IMG/VR virus record: IMGVR_UViG_3300020436_000068
Span: 1 to 27,544 of that record
Reading direction: 5' to 3' (one strand)
Origin: a virus
DNA: 27,544 nucleotides
Below the pieces are notes generated by a model. That model ran no database searches, was not told the DNA's origin, and was given only the letters and a program-made list of their open reading frames with translations. Made by a program: the position numbers and the translations under genes. How positions within the stretch are numbered: the stretch's first letter is position 1; each line of letters starts with the position of its first letter. Positions 6,913-14,822 of the stretch are shown piece after piece.

Positions 6913-9299
6913 TTATCGAACAATACTATCCTGACCCTGAGGGCATGGCTGCGCTGTACAAGCGATGGCGCTCGCCCGAAGGCGAACTGATTGAAGAGAC
7001 GGTGACGGACTTCCAACCCTACACATGGGTAAGAGCCGACACCCCTCCCCGCCTTTTGACTCGGCTGAGTGAACGGTACTATGGGCTAACCATCGACCGT
7101 TCTACGAAGGCCACTGGTCTGTATGGTGAGGACTTGATTCGTGTCAACGTAATGCGACCCAACGACTTGCACGGCGTGCGTCGTGAGATTGAGACATGGG
7201 AGGCTGACCTACGGTTGCCCGACAGATACCTCATCGACGAAGTCAGTGAGATGCCTGATTGGACACCACGTGTATGGCATCTCGACCTTGAGTGGGACCC
7301 TGTCAAGGGCTTCACTACGGTCATTGCTTTCACAGACAGCCACACCAATGAGAGTGTAGCCTACTGTTGGTCGGAACGCTCAGCAAGAGAGTTGGGCGAC
7401 GACGAGTGCATCGACGAGGTGCGTCATGTAAAGCACGAGTATGAGGATGGCACTACCGCCGAGTTTTCATACAGACGAGTGATTTGTAACTCCGAGCGTG
7501 CAATCTACAGTCGCTTCCTCGACCATCTTGAGGAGGCCAACCCTGACGTCTTCGTTGCTCACGCATTGATGTGGGCTGACCTGCCACACATGGTAGGTCG
7601 ATTGATGCAAAAGAAGTTACTCGGCAGGGACGCCTATCGACGGCTCAGCCCACTGGGTCGGGTGTTGCGTCCACGCAAAGACAAGCGTGGTGGCTACGAC
7701 TACACGGCGCAGCCTGTAGCGGGTCGCCTGTGCTTCGACACCGCTGCCCCACTCAAGAGTGGTACAGGCTTTGAGCGTGTATGGAAAGACAGTGGTCGAC
7801 CGCAGTTATCGAATCTCAAGTTGGCGACCATCGCTGAGGAGTTAGGCTATGCGAACAAGTTCGACATGGACGTGTTCACAGGATGGTACGAGCGATTCGA
7901 CGAATACGTCGACTACTGTATGCAAGACGTTCTCTTGCTCAAGCGTATCGATGAGGACAATCACATTCTCAACTTTTACTTAGCACTACAGCGTTTCTGT
8001 GGTGTCATGTTTGAATCGTGTCACAACGTCACACGGTTCGCACGTGGCCTGCTCAGTCGTCGCACAGTCAACAAAGCGCCGACATCGTCAGGTGCTGAGA
8101 AGGTGGACTACGAAGGGGCGTTCATACCTCCACCGAAACCCGGTCGATACGAGGGTGTTGCCTGTGTCGACTACAAGGGGTTGTACCCCTCAATCATACT
8201 GAGCGATAACCTGTCGTGGGAAACGCAAGTTGACAACGCACGGCGTGGTGAGGAGAACATCAAGGAACTCAAGGACGGTACGTGCTGGGACCAGTCGAAG
8301 CGTGGGCTGCTACCCACAATCGTCGAGGAGTTGTTTGAGGTACGTGATGCTTACAAGAAGAACATGCGTGCTGCTGATACCAAGTCAGAACGCTCAGGAT
8401 GGAACACCATGCAACTCGCAGTAAAGCGCGTCATGGCGTCACTATACGGTATGTGTGCCAGTACCCACTGGGGGTGGGCAGCACCTGCTATCGCAAGCGC
8501 TATTACATCAAGAGGTCGAGAGTCTATTCGGTTCTTGATGGAGGAGTCTGAGGCTCAAGGCTATTCAGCCTTGTACGGTCACACCGACTCCGCATTTGTT
8601 CAGATTCCATTTGACGAGGCTGAGGCTCTCGCCAAACACTTGACCGACGAAGTTCAACGACAACTCGACGCCAGTCATCTGTTCGTTGAGTTTGAGGCAT
8701 ACATGCCGTACTGGATTGTAGCAGGCAAGAACCTGTACTATGGTGTATGCTCTTGGCCTCCTGAGGACGAAGGTAAATCCAAGTCAGCACGGTTCGGTAA
8801 AATATCAACACTCGCCCCAGTGTCGAGGACATTGGAGCGAGACTTACTTACTATTGTCTGTAATGGTGGTACGGAGAATGATGCAACTTCATTAGTTCGC
8901 CCACTGGCAAAGCGTATTCAAAATGGTGACATACCACTCAAGGATTTGTGTGGTGTTACTCGCATCCAAAAGCCCTTGAACAACTATGCTCCGAGTGTCG
9001 GAGTGCCGGGTGTAAAAGGTGCAAGATATTACAACGCTCACTTGGCCGAGCGATATAATGGGTCAAGATTTGACGAAGGTGACAGTGCTAAGTGGGTATA
9101 CGTAAAGGATGTACCCGACGGCCTGCCTAAAACAGACATCGTGTCATTCCACGAAGAGAGTGAACTCGATGAATTTATACTCGACTATGATACTATGGTA
9201 TTGAAATTGATAACCAAAAAGATTGAGCCTATATACAAGGCACTGGAGTGGAATATAGATTACGCTTCGGGTAAAGCAAAGCCCAAGTCTTATTGGTGA
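6909..9299 (+). CDS. polB: Family B DNA polymerase with 3'-5' exonuclease domain
   Basis: 796 residues from GTG 6909. N-terminal domain about 1-115. Exonuclease: Exo I LDLE (D126, E128), Exo II AHALMWAD (D224), Exo III YCMQD (Y336, D340). Polymerase: motif A DYKGLYPSI (D421), motif B KRVMASLYG (506-514), motif C YGHTDS (556-561, catalytic D560), and KNLYYG (607-612) for the KxY thumb motif. Length fits archaeal replicative PolB. Two deviations: the first Asp of the usual YGDTDS is His558, and the conserved Asn of Exo II is Ala219. Both metal-binding Asp residues remain, so polymerisation and some proofreading are expected. It would act with the clamp encoded upstream. The last 150 codons are noticeably richer in A/T than the rest. 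Confidence 0.97.
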   Translation: MIIEQYYPDPEGMAALYKRWRSPEGELIEETVTDFQPYTWVRADTPPRLLTRLSERYYGLTIDRSTKATGLYGEDLIRVNVMRPNDLHGVRREIETWEADLRLPDRYLIDEVSEMPDWTPRVWHLDLEWDPVKGFTTVIAFTDSHTNESVAYCWSERSARELGDDECIDEVRHVKHEYEDGTTAEFSYRRVICNSERAIYSRFLDHLEEANPDVFVAHALMWADLPHMVGRLMQKKLLGRDAYRRLSPLGRVLRPRKDKRGGYDYTAQPVAGRLCFDTAAPLKSGTGFERVWKDSGRPQLSNLKLATIAEELGYANKFDMDVFTGWYERFDEYVDYCMQDVLLLKRIDEDNHILNFYLALQRFCGVMFESCHNVTRFARGLLSRRTVNKAPTSSGAEKVDYEGAFIPPPKPGRYEGVACVDYKGLYPSIILSDNLSWETQVDNARRGEENIKELKDGTCWDQSKRGLLPTIVEELFEVRDAYKKNMRAADTKSERSGWNTMQLAVKRVMASLYGMCASTHWGWAAPAIASAITSRGRESIRFLMEESEAQGYSALYGHTDSAFVQIPFDEAEALAKHLTDEVQRQLDASHLFVEFEAYMPYWIVAGKNLYYGVCSWPPEDEGKSKSARFGKISTLAPVSRTLERDLLTIVCNGGTENDATSLVRPLAKRIQNGDIPLKDLCGVTRIQKPLNNYAPSVGVPGVKGARYYNAHLAERYNGSRFDEGDSAKWVYVKDVPDGLPKTDIVSFHEESELDEFILDYDTMVLKLITKKIEPIYKALEWNIDYASGKAKPKSYW

Positions 9300-9303
9300 T
9301 TCA

Positions 9304-9313
9304 TTTAATATAT
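9304..9313 (+). promoter_or_regulatory. TATA-like promoter element after the polymerase gene
   Basis: The 45-base gap between the polymerase stop and ATG 9345 opens with TTTAATATAT (9305-9314), the best archaeal TATA-like box in the window, placed about 30 bases before the ribosome binding site AAAGGTGA (9332-9339). Transcription starting some 25 bases downstream would give a leader of about 10 bases. It probably drives the second half of the rightward block, beginning with the winged-helix gene. Confidence 0.55.
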
Positions 9314-9344
9314 TAGTATGTAGTCCGAAAGAAAGGTGAGAAAA

Positions 9345-9854
9345 ATGGTAGCCAAAAAAACAAGCAAGAAAGAAGCACGAAAAGCAGTAATAGCGAACCA
9401 ATTCGGAGCAGACACGATATTTACTCGTGAGGCTCTTTACAATATAGTGAAGAATAATTCGCTGTTCAAGGGAACAAAGGACAACAGGCAGTTGGTAACA
9501 AACGCACTGGTTACACTGGTTGGAGAAGGGGTCTTAGAGCGAACTGGTAGTAAGAGAAAGAGTATGTACAAATTGTCAGGGAAAGTCAATCGCATGAACA
9601 AAATCAAAGATAAGTTGACATCTTCTCAACAAAAGAAGAAGTCGCCCGACGAGTATATACCTTCGCAGAAAGCAGCCAAGGCTGCTCCACAGAAGGGATT
9701 GCTTACAGGACTCACGAGCCTGTCAGTACAGATGATTATGCTACAGAAGAAAATCGAAGACACACTTCTATCAAAGGTGGATAACCCGAAAGAAGCAGCC
9801 GAACTCATCAGCGAATACGTTTATGTTGCAGGGCTAATGATGCAACCGCAGTGA
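9345..9854 (+). CDS. Winged-helix DNA-binding-like protein, 169 aa
   Basis: ATG 9345 is preferred to GTG 9336 because AAAGGTGA at 9332-9339 is spaced for it. The N-terminus is strongly basic (AKKTSKKEARK). Residues about 25-78 look like a winged helix-turn-helix: helix REALYNIVKNN, recognition-type helix NRQLVTNALVTLVGEG, then a basic wing ERTGSKRKSMYKLSG. A Lys/Ser/Ala/Gln linker (90-117) follows and a helical C-terminal domain of about 50 residues that could dimerise. It stands first behind the strongest promoter, so a regulator of viral genes or a replication initiator are both possible. The fold is inferred by eye. Confidence 0.6.
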   Translation: MVAKKTSKKEARKAVIANQFGADTIFTREALYNIVKNNSLFKGTKDNRQLVTNALVTLVGEGVLERTGSKRKSMYKLSGKVNRMNKIKDKLTSSQQKKKSPDEYIPSQKAAKAAPQKGLLTGLTSLSVQMIMLQKKIEDTLLSKVDNPKEAAELISEYVYVAGLMMQPQ

Positions 9855-9858
9855 TTCG

Positions 9859-10812
9859 ATGTCTGAGCGCAATTGGGAAGCATACGGTAAGTCCACCTAT
9901 CAGTGGCACGTAGGGCACGACAAATATCTTCGTGTCACCAAGTCAAGTCTCACGTCGGATTTCACATTCTGTCAGAAACAATACGAGTACAAGCGTATCG
10001 AAGGCCGCAAGAGTCCCGAGACGGACGACATGCTGCGTGGAACAAATGTCCACGATGCTATCGAAGAGTTCTATGTACTGGCTCGACCAGTGTACCGTAA
10101 AGCATACGAGGCACTCAAGAAGGGTCACAGAGAGGAGGCACTACAAATGCTCCTCGACTGTGTCCCTCAGTCGGATGAACCGTACACGCTGGGTGAAGAA
10201 CCTATCATTCGTCAACGCATCGAGTGGGATTTGATTCGACTTGAACAGGACCCTGACAGGTTCTTGCCCGTCATCAATGAGTTAGAGGTTCACGCCTTTG
10301 AGGAGATTGACTTTGAGTTCGACGGAGAAGTCGTGACTATACCGATTCACTTCGCAGGCAGCATTGACCGAGGCTATGAGAACGAGGATGGGACGTATAC
10401 ACTCATGGAATTGAAGACCGGTAAGTGGGTCGGGACAGACTACAAGGTTCGCTCGATGCGGACTGAGATGGCTTTCTATACCGACCTGCTCCACAAGGCT
10501 GACCATCCATTGAAGGATGTGTCACACTGGGGTTGGTTTTATCCATACGGGCAGCGTGAGGGAGTGCCAAGAAGCGAGAATCACGTAGCCTATGAGAAAA
10601 TCAACAGGCGATACATCAACGACACACTCAAGCGACATCTTCGCAATCTTGTTGAAGCATATCTAACGAACAACTTCGTGCCACAGCCAAGTGAAGGCAA
10701 GTGTGCATGGTGCGAGTTCGTGACCGAATGCCCAGCATGGCAAGAAGGTGGAGACATCTATTGGAAAAAATCTAAGCCACGCATTCGGAGGCAAGAGAAT
10801 GCAGGCGGCTGA
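9859..10812 (+). CDS. PD-(D/E)XK nuclease of the Cas4/RecB type with Fe-S cluster ligands
   Basis: 317 residues. The nuclease core shows RGTNVHDAIEEFY (60-72, with H65), SIDR (168-171, metal-binding D170) and MELKTGK (183-189, E184 and K186), the H...D...ExK order of RecB-family nucleases. Four cysteines, C38 at the N-terminus and C282, C285, C291 at the C-terminus, have the split arrangement that holds a 4Fe-4S cluster in Cas4 and AddB. The likely activity is end resection or flap trimming of DNA, producing single strands for the RecA-like and RPA-like proteins. There are no CRISPR genes nearby, so a role in adaptation is not suggested. No strong ribosome binding site is visible before ATG 9859; it lies 4 bases after the previous stop. 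Confidence 0.88.
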   Translation: MSERNWEAYGKSTYQWHVGHDKYLRVTKSSLTSDFTFCQKQYEYKRIEGRKSPETDDMLRGTNVHDAIEEFYVLARPVYRKAYEALKKGHREEALQMLLDCVPQSDEPYTLGEEPIIRQRIEWDLIRLEQDPDRFLPVINELEVHAFEEIDFEFDGEVVTIPIHFAGSIDRGYENEDGTYTLMELKTGKWVGTDYKVRSMRTEMAFYTDLLHKADHPLKDVSHWGWFYPYGQREGVPRSENHVAYEKINRRYINDTLKRHLRNLVEAYLTNNFVPQPSEGKCAWCEFVTECPAWQEGGDIYWKKSKPRIRRQENAGG

Positions 10813-11071
10813 ATCAGTCAAACGATGTGTTGAGTATTGGGTGTCCGCCGTATTCGGTGTAGAGTGCTCTGTCGCATTTGCGATGCAAGAGAAGGTTGTG
10901 ACCATCATGGCTCAAAACGAGATGGTCATCAACGGCGAACGCTTTCCAGCGATAGCGTTAGTTAGCCTCAACAACCGAGTGCTTATCGACCCTGCGGACA
11001 TGCACGATGCAATGAGGGACATTTACATGTACATGAAGAAGAGAGGGGAGAGACATGAAGATACATTTTGA
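10799..11071 (+). CDS. Small hypothetical protein, 90 aa
   Basis: Start ATG 10799 is set by GGAGG at 10787-10791; the in-frame ATG at 10748 lies deep inside the nuclease gene. It overlaps the nuclease end by 14 bases and the primase start by 17. The protein begins with a helix (SVKRCVEYWVSAVFG), then two or three strands (VVTIMAQNEMVINGE, NNRVLIDPA), and ends with a charged helix (DAMRDIYMYMKKRGERHED). No family is recognised. Its tight placement between nuclease and primase suggests a replication accessory protein. Confidence 0.6.
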   Translation: MQAAESVKRCVEYWVSAVFGVECSVAFAMQEKVVTIMAQNEMVINGERFPAIALVSLNNRVLIDPADMHDAMRDIYMYMKKRGERHEDTF

Positions 11072-12164
11072 CTTCCCAAGAGAAGTGCTTGAATTGAGCA
11101 CGGAGCAAGGTCGAGGCTATCGCAAGTTGGTTGATAGCAAGAGTTCGTTTGAACGATACTGGCGTGGCAAAAACGGCGTTTCCAACGCTTACATGACAGT
11201 CTATGGTTATCGTGGCACACAAGTTCCGCATCATCGACGCGTCGACCTACAGACGCCAATCGTTCGACACTTCGTTCTTGATTTCGACCCGAAGAATTTC
11301 AAAGACAAGGGGGCTGAGGTGCAGCCTCATATTCCGCTTGAACAAACATTACGACTGCATCGCTTTCTGATGGAGGAAAACATATCACACGCCGTGTGGT
11401 TTAGCGGTGGAGGCTATCACGTGTGGATTGACTTAGCCGAACGTCACATGCCAAGCACTGGTGGGCAACTGTCCGCCTTACGTGAATCAGGTATGCAGTT
11501 GGTCAACGACTGGGTGAAGAAGTTTGACCTGTATTGCTGTGACCCTGCTGTGCCATTTGACACGAGTGGACTAATTAGAATACCGAATTCCTACAACGCT
11601 AAGCGTGGGTATTGGAGCATACCGCTGACCACGGAAGACTTGGAGGGCGGGTATCATCACATCTTACAGAAGGCCATGGAACCGTCTCGTGGCACCATCT
11701 CCTATGGGGAGAAGGGTGTCGAGTTGAAGGTTAGAAAGGTGACAGAATCACTCCAAGTGTTCGACCCGAAGGCCAAGCCATTGGATGTAGCAACTGTTCG
11801 TATGAACGATGTCATCATCTTACCTTGTCTGAATCAGGCAGCCTGCCAAGTGGGAGGAAACCCCAGTCATGATGCCCGTGTTCAACTGGTGAAATACTTG
11901 GCTGCACGTAAGAGAAACTTCTTTCCAGTGCATCGATTCTCGCCTGACCAACTCCAAGAGCACGCCGAAGAAATCGTCGAGTTCCTGATGAGCCTGCAAT
12001 GGGCTGACCAAGACTTGGGTGTGACACGGTACCAAGTCAGTACCATCGTCGGTAAGGACTATCCACAAACGTGTAAATCCTTATGGCAGAAAGGACTGTG
12101 TATTGGAAAATGCCGGTACTGGGATAAGACCGGCGCTATCAAGGAGGCGACGACGGATGCGTAA
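11055..12164 (+). CDS. Archaeo-eukaryotic primase: PriS-like catalytic domain fused to a PriL-like Fe-S domain
   Basis: 369 residues. The catalytic AEP domain has the DxD metal site VLDFD (D76, D78), the SGGGYH motif (117-122) followed by VWIDL, and LIRIPNSYNAKRGYW (173-187), like the PriS block that ends in RLPGS. From about 250 the protein changes to a region resembling the C-terminal domain of the primase large subunit: LPCL (C258), a helical stretch with HDARVQLVKYL (272-282), YPQTC (C340), then C349 and C353, four cysteines in the order that bind 4Fe-4S in PriL (C264 is extra). One polypeptide therefore combines parts normally split between PriS and PriL. It should make primers for the polymerase. 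No separate PriL gene is present in the window. Confidence 0.85.
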   Translation: MKIHFDFPREVLELSTEQGRGYRKLVDSKSSFERYWRGKNGVSNAYMTVYGYRGTQVPHHRRVDLQTPIVRHFVLDFDPKNFKDKGAEVQPHIPLEQTLRLHRFLMEENISHAVWFSGGGYHVWIDLAERHMPSTGGQLSALRESGMQLVNDWVKKFDLYCCDPAVPFDTSGLIRIPNSYNAKRGYWSIPLTTEDLEGGYHHILQKAMEPSRGTISYGEKGVELKVRKVTESLQVFDPKAKPLDVATVRMNDVIILPCLNQAACQVGGNPSHDARVQLVKYLAARKRNFFPVHRFSPDQLQEHAEEIVEFLMSLQWADQDLGVTRYQVSTIVGKDYPQTCKSLWQKGLCIGKCRYWDKTGAIKEATTDA

Positions 12165-12420
12165 AGGTGGACAGAAAACGAAGATGGATATTGTTATGAA
12201 AATTATCAGAGAACAGAGCAGACCTATCAGTGCTAATGAAATAGTTTCACTGGCTCCACGTCAGTCAGGCTTGACTACGGCATCGGTCAGCCAACTCATC
12301 AATAAACGTCTGAAAAACGAAATTGAAGTTTGTGGCTCATTCTCTACAGGGGGCAACAGTAGTAAAGTCAATTTGTACAAAGTGAGGGATAAGGATGAGC
12401 GTACCGCCACTGATAGTTGA
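12157..12420 (+). CDS. Small winged-helix-like protein, 87 aa
   Basis: ATG 12157 follows AAGGAGG (12141-12147) by 9 bases; an in-frame start at 12103 has no such site. The protein is basic at the N-terminus (MRKGGQKTKM) and then has helix DIVMKIIREQ, a turn, ISANEIVSLA, helix TTASVSQLINKRLKNE, and a wing-like hairpin (IEVCGSF...SKVNLYKV). That is the layout of a small winged helix-turn-helix. It overlaps the primase end by 8 bases and the XPF-like gene by 26. Likely a DNA-binding regulator or a DNA-binding partner of the neighbouring enzymes. Confidence 0.6.
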   Translation: MRKGGQKTKMDIVMKIIREQSRPISANEIVSLAPRQSGLTTASVSQLINKRLKNEIEVCGSFSTGGNSSKVNLYKVRDKDERTATDS

Positions 12421-13135
12421 TAGCAACGAGCGTGGACCGCTTTGTGAGGCTGTGCATCGCATGGCGAGCAAGGAAGGCGTACTTGTCAAGCCTCAGTTCC
12501 TTAACGGCATGGGAGACTACAAAGTAGGTGCAGGGCACGTTGAGTGCAAGAGTCTTAGCGATTTCTTCCAATCAAGTCACAGCGGTCATCTTTGGCGACA
12601 ACTCGATAACCTCGACGCCAACTGCGACCGAGTGTTCTTGGTTGTACATGGTGACATAGCCAAGTACGTCAAGATGGCTCAGAATCGAGGGGCGAAAGCC
12701 AACTATTCACGAGTCACGAACGAACTGATGGGCACATTCGCTCGCATCATGGCTGACTTTGATTGCCATATTTACAAGGCCAAAGACCATGTCGAAGCGG
12801 CGATGTTCATCGTCAAACTACACAAAAAAGCACACAAGCCTGCCTCACGGCACGGTGCACGTGCTGTTACAAGAGTGAGCACCAACGACGTTCGTGCTGA
12901 TATGCTTAATGCAATTCCGGGTTTCGGACCTGATTTGGTCGTGAAACTGTTAGAAAAATGTGGGAGCATCGAGGAGATGCTTTTCCAAGAATCACTGAAA
13001 AAAGTAAAGGGTATGGGACCTACCCTACGGAAGCGTTTAATAGACGTTCTAACGAGCGAAGAACCCGTCCGTGTCGAACGGACAACAAAGAAGAAGAGGG
13101 AACAAAATGATAGAACACCGAGCAGACAAATATGA
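12395..13135 (+). CDS. XPF/ERCC4-family structure-specific nuclease
   Basis: 246 residues. The ERCC4 nuclease domain (about 1-140) shows VDSNER (8-13), GDYKVG (40-45) and VECKSLSDF (49-57), the last being the ERKxxxD motif with Arg changed to Cys but Glu50, Lys52 and Asp56 kept. The C-terminal 70 residues hold tandem helix-hairpin-helix elements (LNAIPGFGPDLVVKLL, then KVKGMGPTLRKRLIDVL), followed by a basic tail. This is the nuclease-(HhH)2 form without a helicase domain, as in crenarchaeal XPF. Such enzymes cut 3' flaps, forks and branched DNA and usually bind PCNA as dimers. It could resolve replication or recombination intermediates. Confidence 0.88.
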   Translation: MSVPPLIVDSNERGPLCEAVHRMASKEGVLVKPQFLNGMGDYKVGAGHVECKSLSDFFQSSHSGHLWRQLDNLDANCDRVFLVVHGDIAKYVKMAQNRGAKANYSRVTNELMGTFARIMADFDCHIYKAKDHVEAAMFIVKLHKKAHKPASRHGARAVTRVSTNDVRADMLNAIPGFGPDLVVKLLEKCGSIEEMLFQESLKKVKGMGPTLRKRLIDVLTSEEPVRVERTTKKKREQNDRTPSRQI

Positions 13136-14525
13136 GGCGGTTTCACGCTATCCCATACTAAAGGGGTACCTGAGCCACTTCAAAGAAGTAAGTAAGAACA
13201 ACGAGATACCCGGACTACTGTCGTTCTTTTTCATACTGGGACAAGCAGCGTTACCATACGTACGTATTCCAGTGGGAGGGAGCAACCTGTGTCCGAGAGT
13301 AAGTGTGTTTTGGATTCAAGACACACGGACTGGTAAATCTGTAGCCTTTGAGGTCATTCAGAAAGTAATGAAAGACTCAGGGTTAGAGGTCGTCGACTAT
13401 TCGACGGGTACAGATGCAGCACTCGTAGGCTCGTTCGTTCAAGAAGAACAAGGCGAGCCACCTGTCCAAAGACCGGGTGTGCTTGCAGGGCGAAAGGGTA
13501 TGAACTTCGACGAAGGTTCAATCCTACTCAAGCCTAATCAGCATTCAGAAGGAACTGTACTGTTCCTTCAATCAGCACTCAACTCCGCAGGTACAGGTCG
13601 GAACATTCTGACCAAGCACTTGCGTGACGGAACAATCACAATCAAGTCGGAAGTCAGTCTATGGATTACGACATTCCCACCGAAGGGCATCAAAGAGCAC
13701 GTTCTCGACAAGGGTATCTTTCAGCGTGTTTTGCTGTATTGGCGTGAGTGGACACTGGACATGAAGCGCAATGTAGCCCACGAACTTGCAGCGAGCGTGC
13801 ACAACAGGACAAAGCACGACATCAAGTACAGGGAGATTGTTGATTACTTTAACGACCTACAACTTTCACTCAAGAGAAGAGTGTGTGAACTGGTTGGTAT
13901 TCAGCCTATGCAATGGGACGATGCCGACGATGATACGCAAGAAGGATGGGCCATGGAGGTCATGGACGAACTGTTCACAATCGATGACGGCTACGTACCT
14001 GCATTGATTGGGGCTATCGACGAGTACTACTACCTCGTTGAGAACATGGACCCGCACAAGCAATCTGTTTGTGCATCATTCATCATGGGGTTACAGAACT
14101 ATACGAATGTATTAGCACACCATATGGCGATGCTTGAGGGAACGTGGGTTGTCCGTGGTGACCATATCGATATGGCAAAGGAGATTCTGTATGACCTATA
14201 CAGCAATCTGATTCAGTGGCTTGAATCTGAGGTCAAGGTGGGTATGGCTCACAAAGACCGTAAGAACGTCGAGCAAGCATGGAAGATGGCCTACAAGCGT
14301 TCGGAGCGATTCGACTTCGATGACAACCGTGGTGAAGGATGGGTCAAGAAACGTGACCTATTCAACATGTTCGGTCAGGATATGAACCTCAGCAGCGATA
14401 ACTCAATCAACACCAAGTACAATCAATTCGGTGCAAAACTGTTTGAAGAAACAAGCGAGAGTCGACGCAAGTATGTCCGACTACGTAAAGAGCATCTCAA
14501 GTTCAAGGAGGGAGACGATGCGTGA
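13107..14525 (+). CDS. P-loop ATPase, possible replicative helicase
   Basis: 472 residues from ATG 13107, which follows GAGGG at 13096-13100; an in-frame ATG at 13071 lacks a site. A P-loop WIQDTRTGKS (69-78) keeps GKS but has Gln/Asp in place of the first Gly of GxxxxGKS. An acidic FDEG (134-137) would be Walker B, WITT (186-189) resembles a sensor strand, and FQR (205-207) could supply an arginine finger. The order resembles AAA+ or primase-linked P-loop proteins (DUF3987-type) rather than classical MCM, and no zinc domain is seen. The C-terminal 240 residues are helical and charged and end in a basic helix. With primase, clamp and polymerase present but no other helicase candidate in the window, a fork-unwinding role is plausible. 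The specific family is not settled. Confidence 0.55.
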   Translation: MIEHRADKYEAVSRYPILKGYLSHFKEVSKNNEIPGLLSFFFILGQAALPYVRIPVGGSNLCPRVSVFWIQDTRTGKSVAFEVIQKVMKDSGLEVVDYSTGTDAALVGSFVQEEQGEPPVQRPGVLAGRKGMNFDEGSILLKPNQHSEGTVLFLQSALNSAGTGRNILTKHLRDGTITIKSEVSLWITTFPPKGIKEHVLDKGIFQRVLLYWREWTLDMKRNVAHELAASVHNRTKHDIKYREIVDYFNDLQLSLKRRVCELVGIQPMQWDDADDDTQEGWAMEVMDELFTIDDGYVPALIGAIDEYYYLVENMDPHKQSVCASFIMGLQNYTNVLAHHMAMLEGTWVVRGDHIDMAKEILYDLYSNLIQWLESEVKVGMAHKDRKNVEQAWKMAYKRSERFDFDDNRGEGWVKKRDLFNMFGQDMNLSSDNSINTKYNQFGAKLFEETSESRRKYVRLRKEHLKFKEGDDA

Positions 14526-14673
14526 ATGTTTCGTGTGTCATGACCCTGACGAGTCAGCACTTCTGTTGCTCGGCTACCGAAGGAACAAAGAAGTCTGTGT
14601 CTGTGAGCCATGTAGAGGCGTCTTACAAGAGACCATCCAACAGATAATCGAGATAAAGGAACTGATAGCATGA
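14518..14673 (+). CDS. Small cysteine-rich protein, 51 aa
   Basis: ATG 14518 is set by a strong AAGGAGG (14505-14511). The peptide has C4xxC7 and then C27xC29xxC32, a probable zinc site of treble-clef or ribbon type, with a helical tail (LQETIQQIIEIKELI). It overlaps the preceding ATPase gene by 8 bases and is ATGA-coupled to the next small gene. No family is recognised. Confidence 0.65.
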   Translation: MRECFVCHDPDESALLLLGYRRNKEVCVCEPCRGVLQETIQQIIEIKELIA

Positions 14674-14822
14674 GCGATGATGTATGTCCGTGGTTTATCC
14701 AAGGCATTTGCCAAGGTGGATGGGATGATGAGAAGACCGAGATTGACGAGGCAGAAGATGGTTCGTGGATTCTTTGGTCATGCGATTGCTGTGGCACTGA
14801 GTGGGAAGAGGTTTTACAATGA
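14670..14822 (+). CDS. Very small acidic cysteine protein, 50 aa
   Basis: ATG 14670 overlaps the previous stop and its own stop overlaps the exonuclease start, both as ATGA, so it fits exactly in the operon. Cysteines at 6, 14, 38, 40 and 41 (ending CDCCGTEWEE) suggest metal binding. Residues 18-32 are mostly Asp and Glu. The reading frame is real by context, but the function is unknown. Confidence 0.6.
   Translation: MSDDVCPWFIQGICQGGWDDEKTEIDEAEDGSWILWSCDCCGTEWEEVLQ

Noticed and set aside
9859-10812. Cas4-like nuclease as a sign of a CRISPR system
   Set aside because: No repeat array and no other cas gene in the window; Cas4-like nucleases are common in archaeal viruses.
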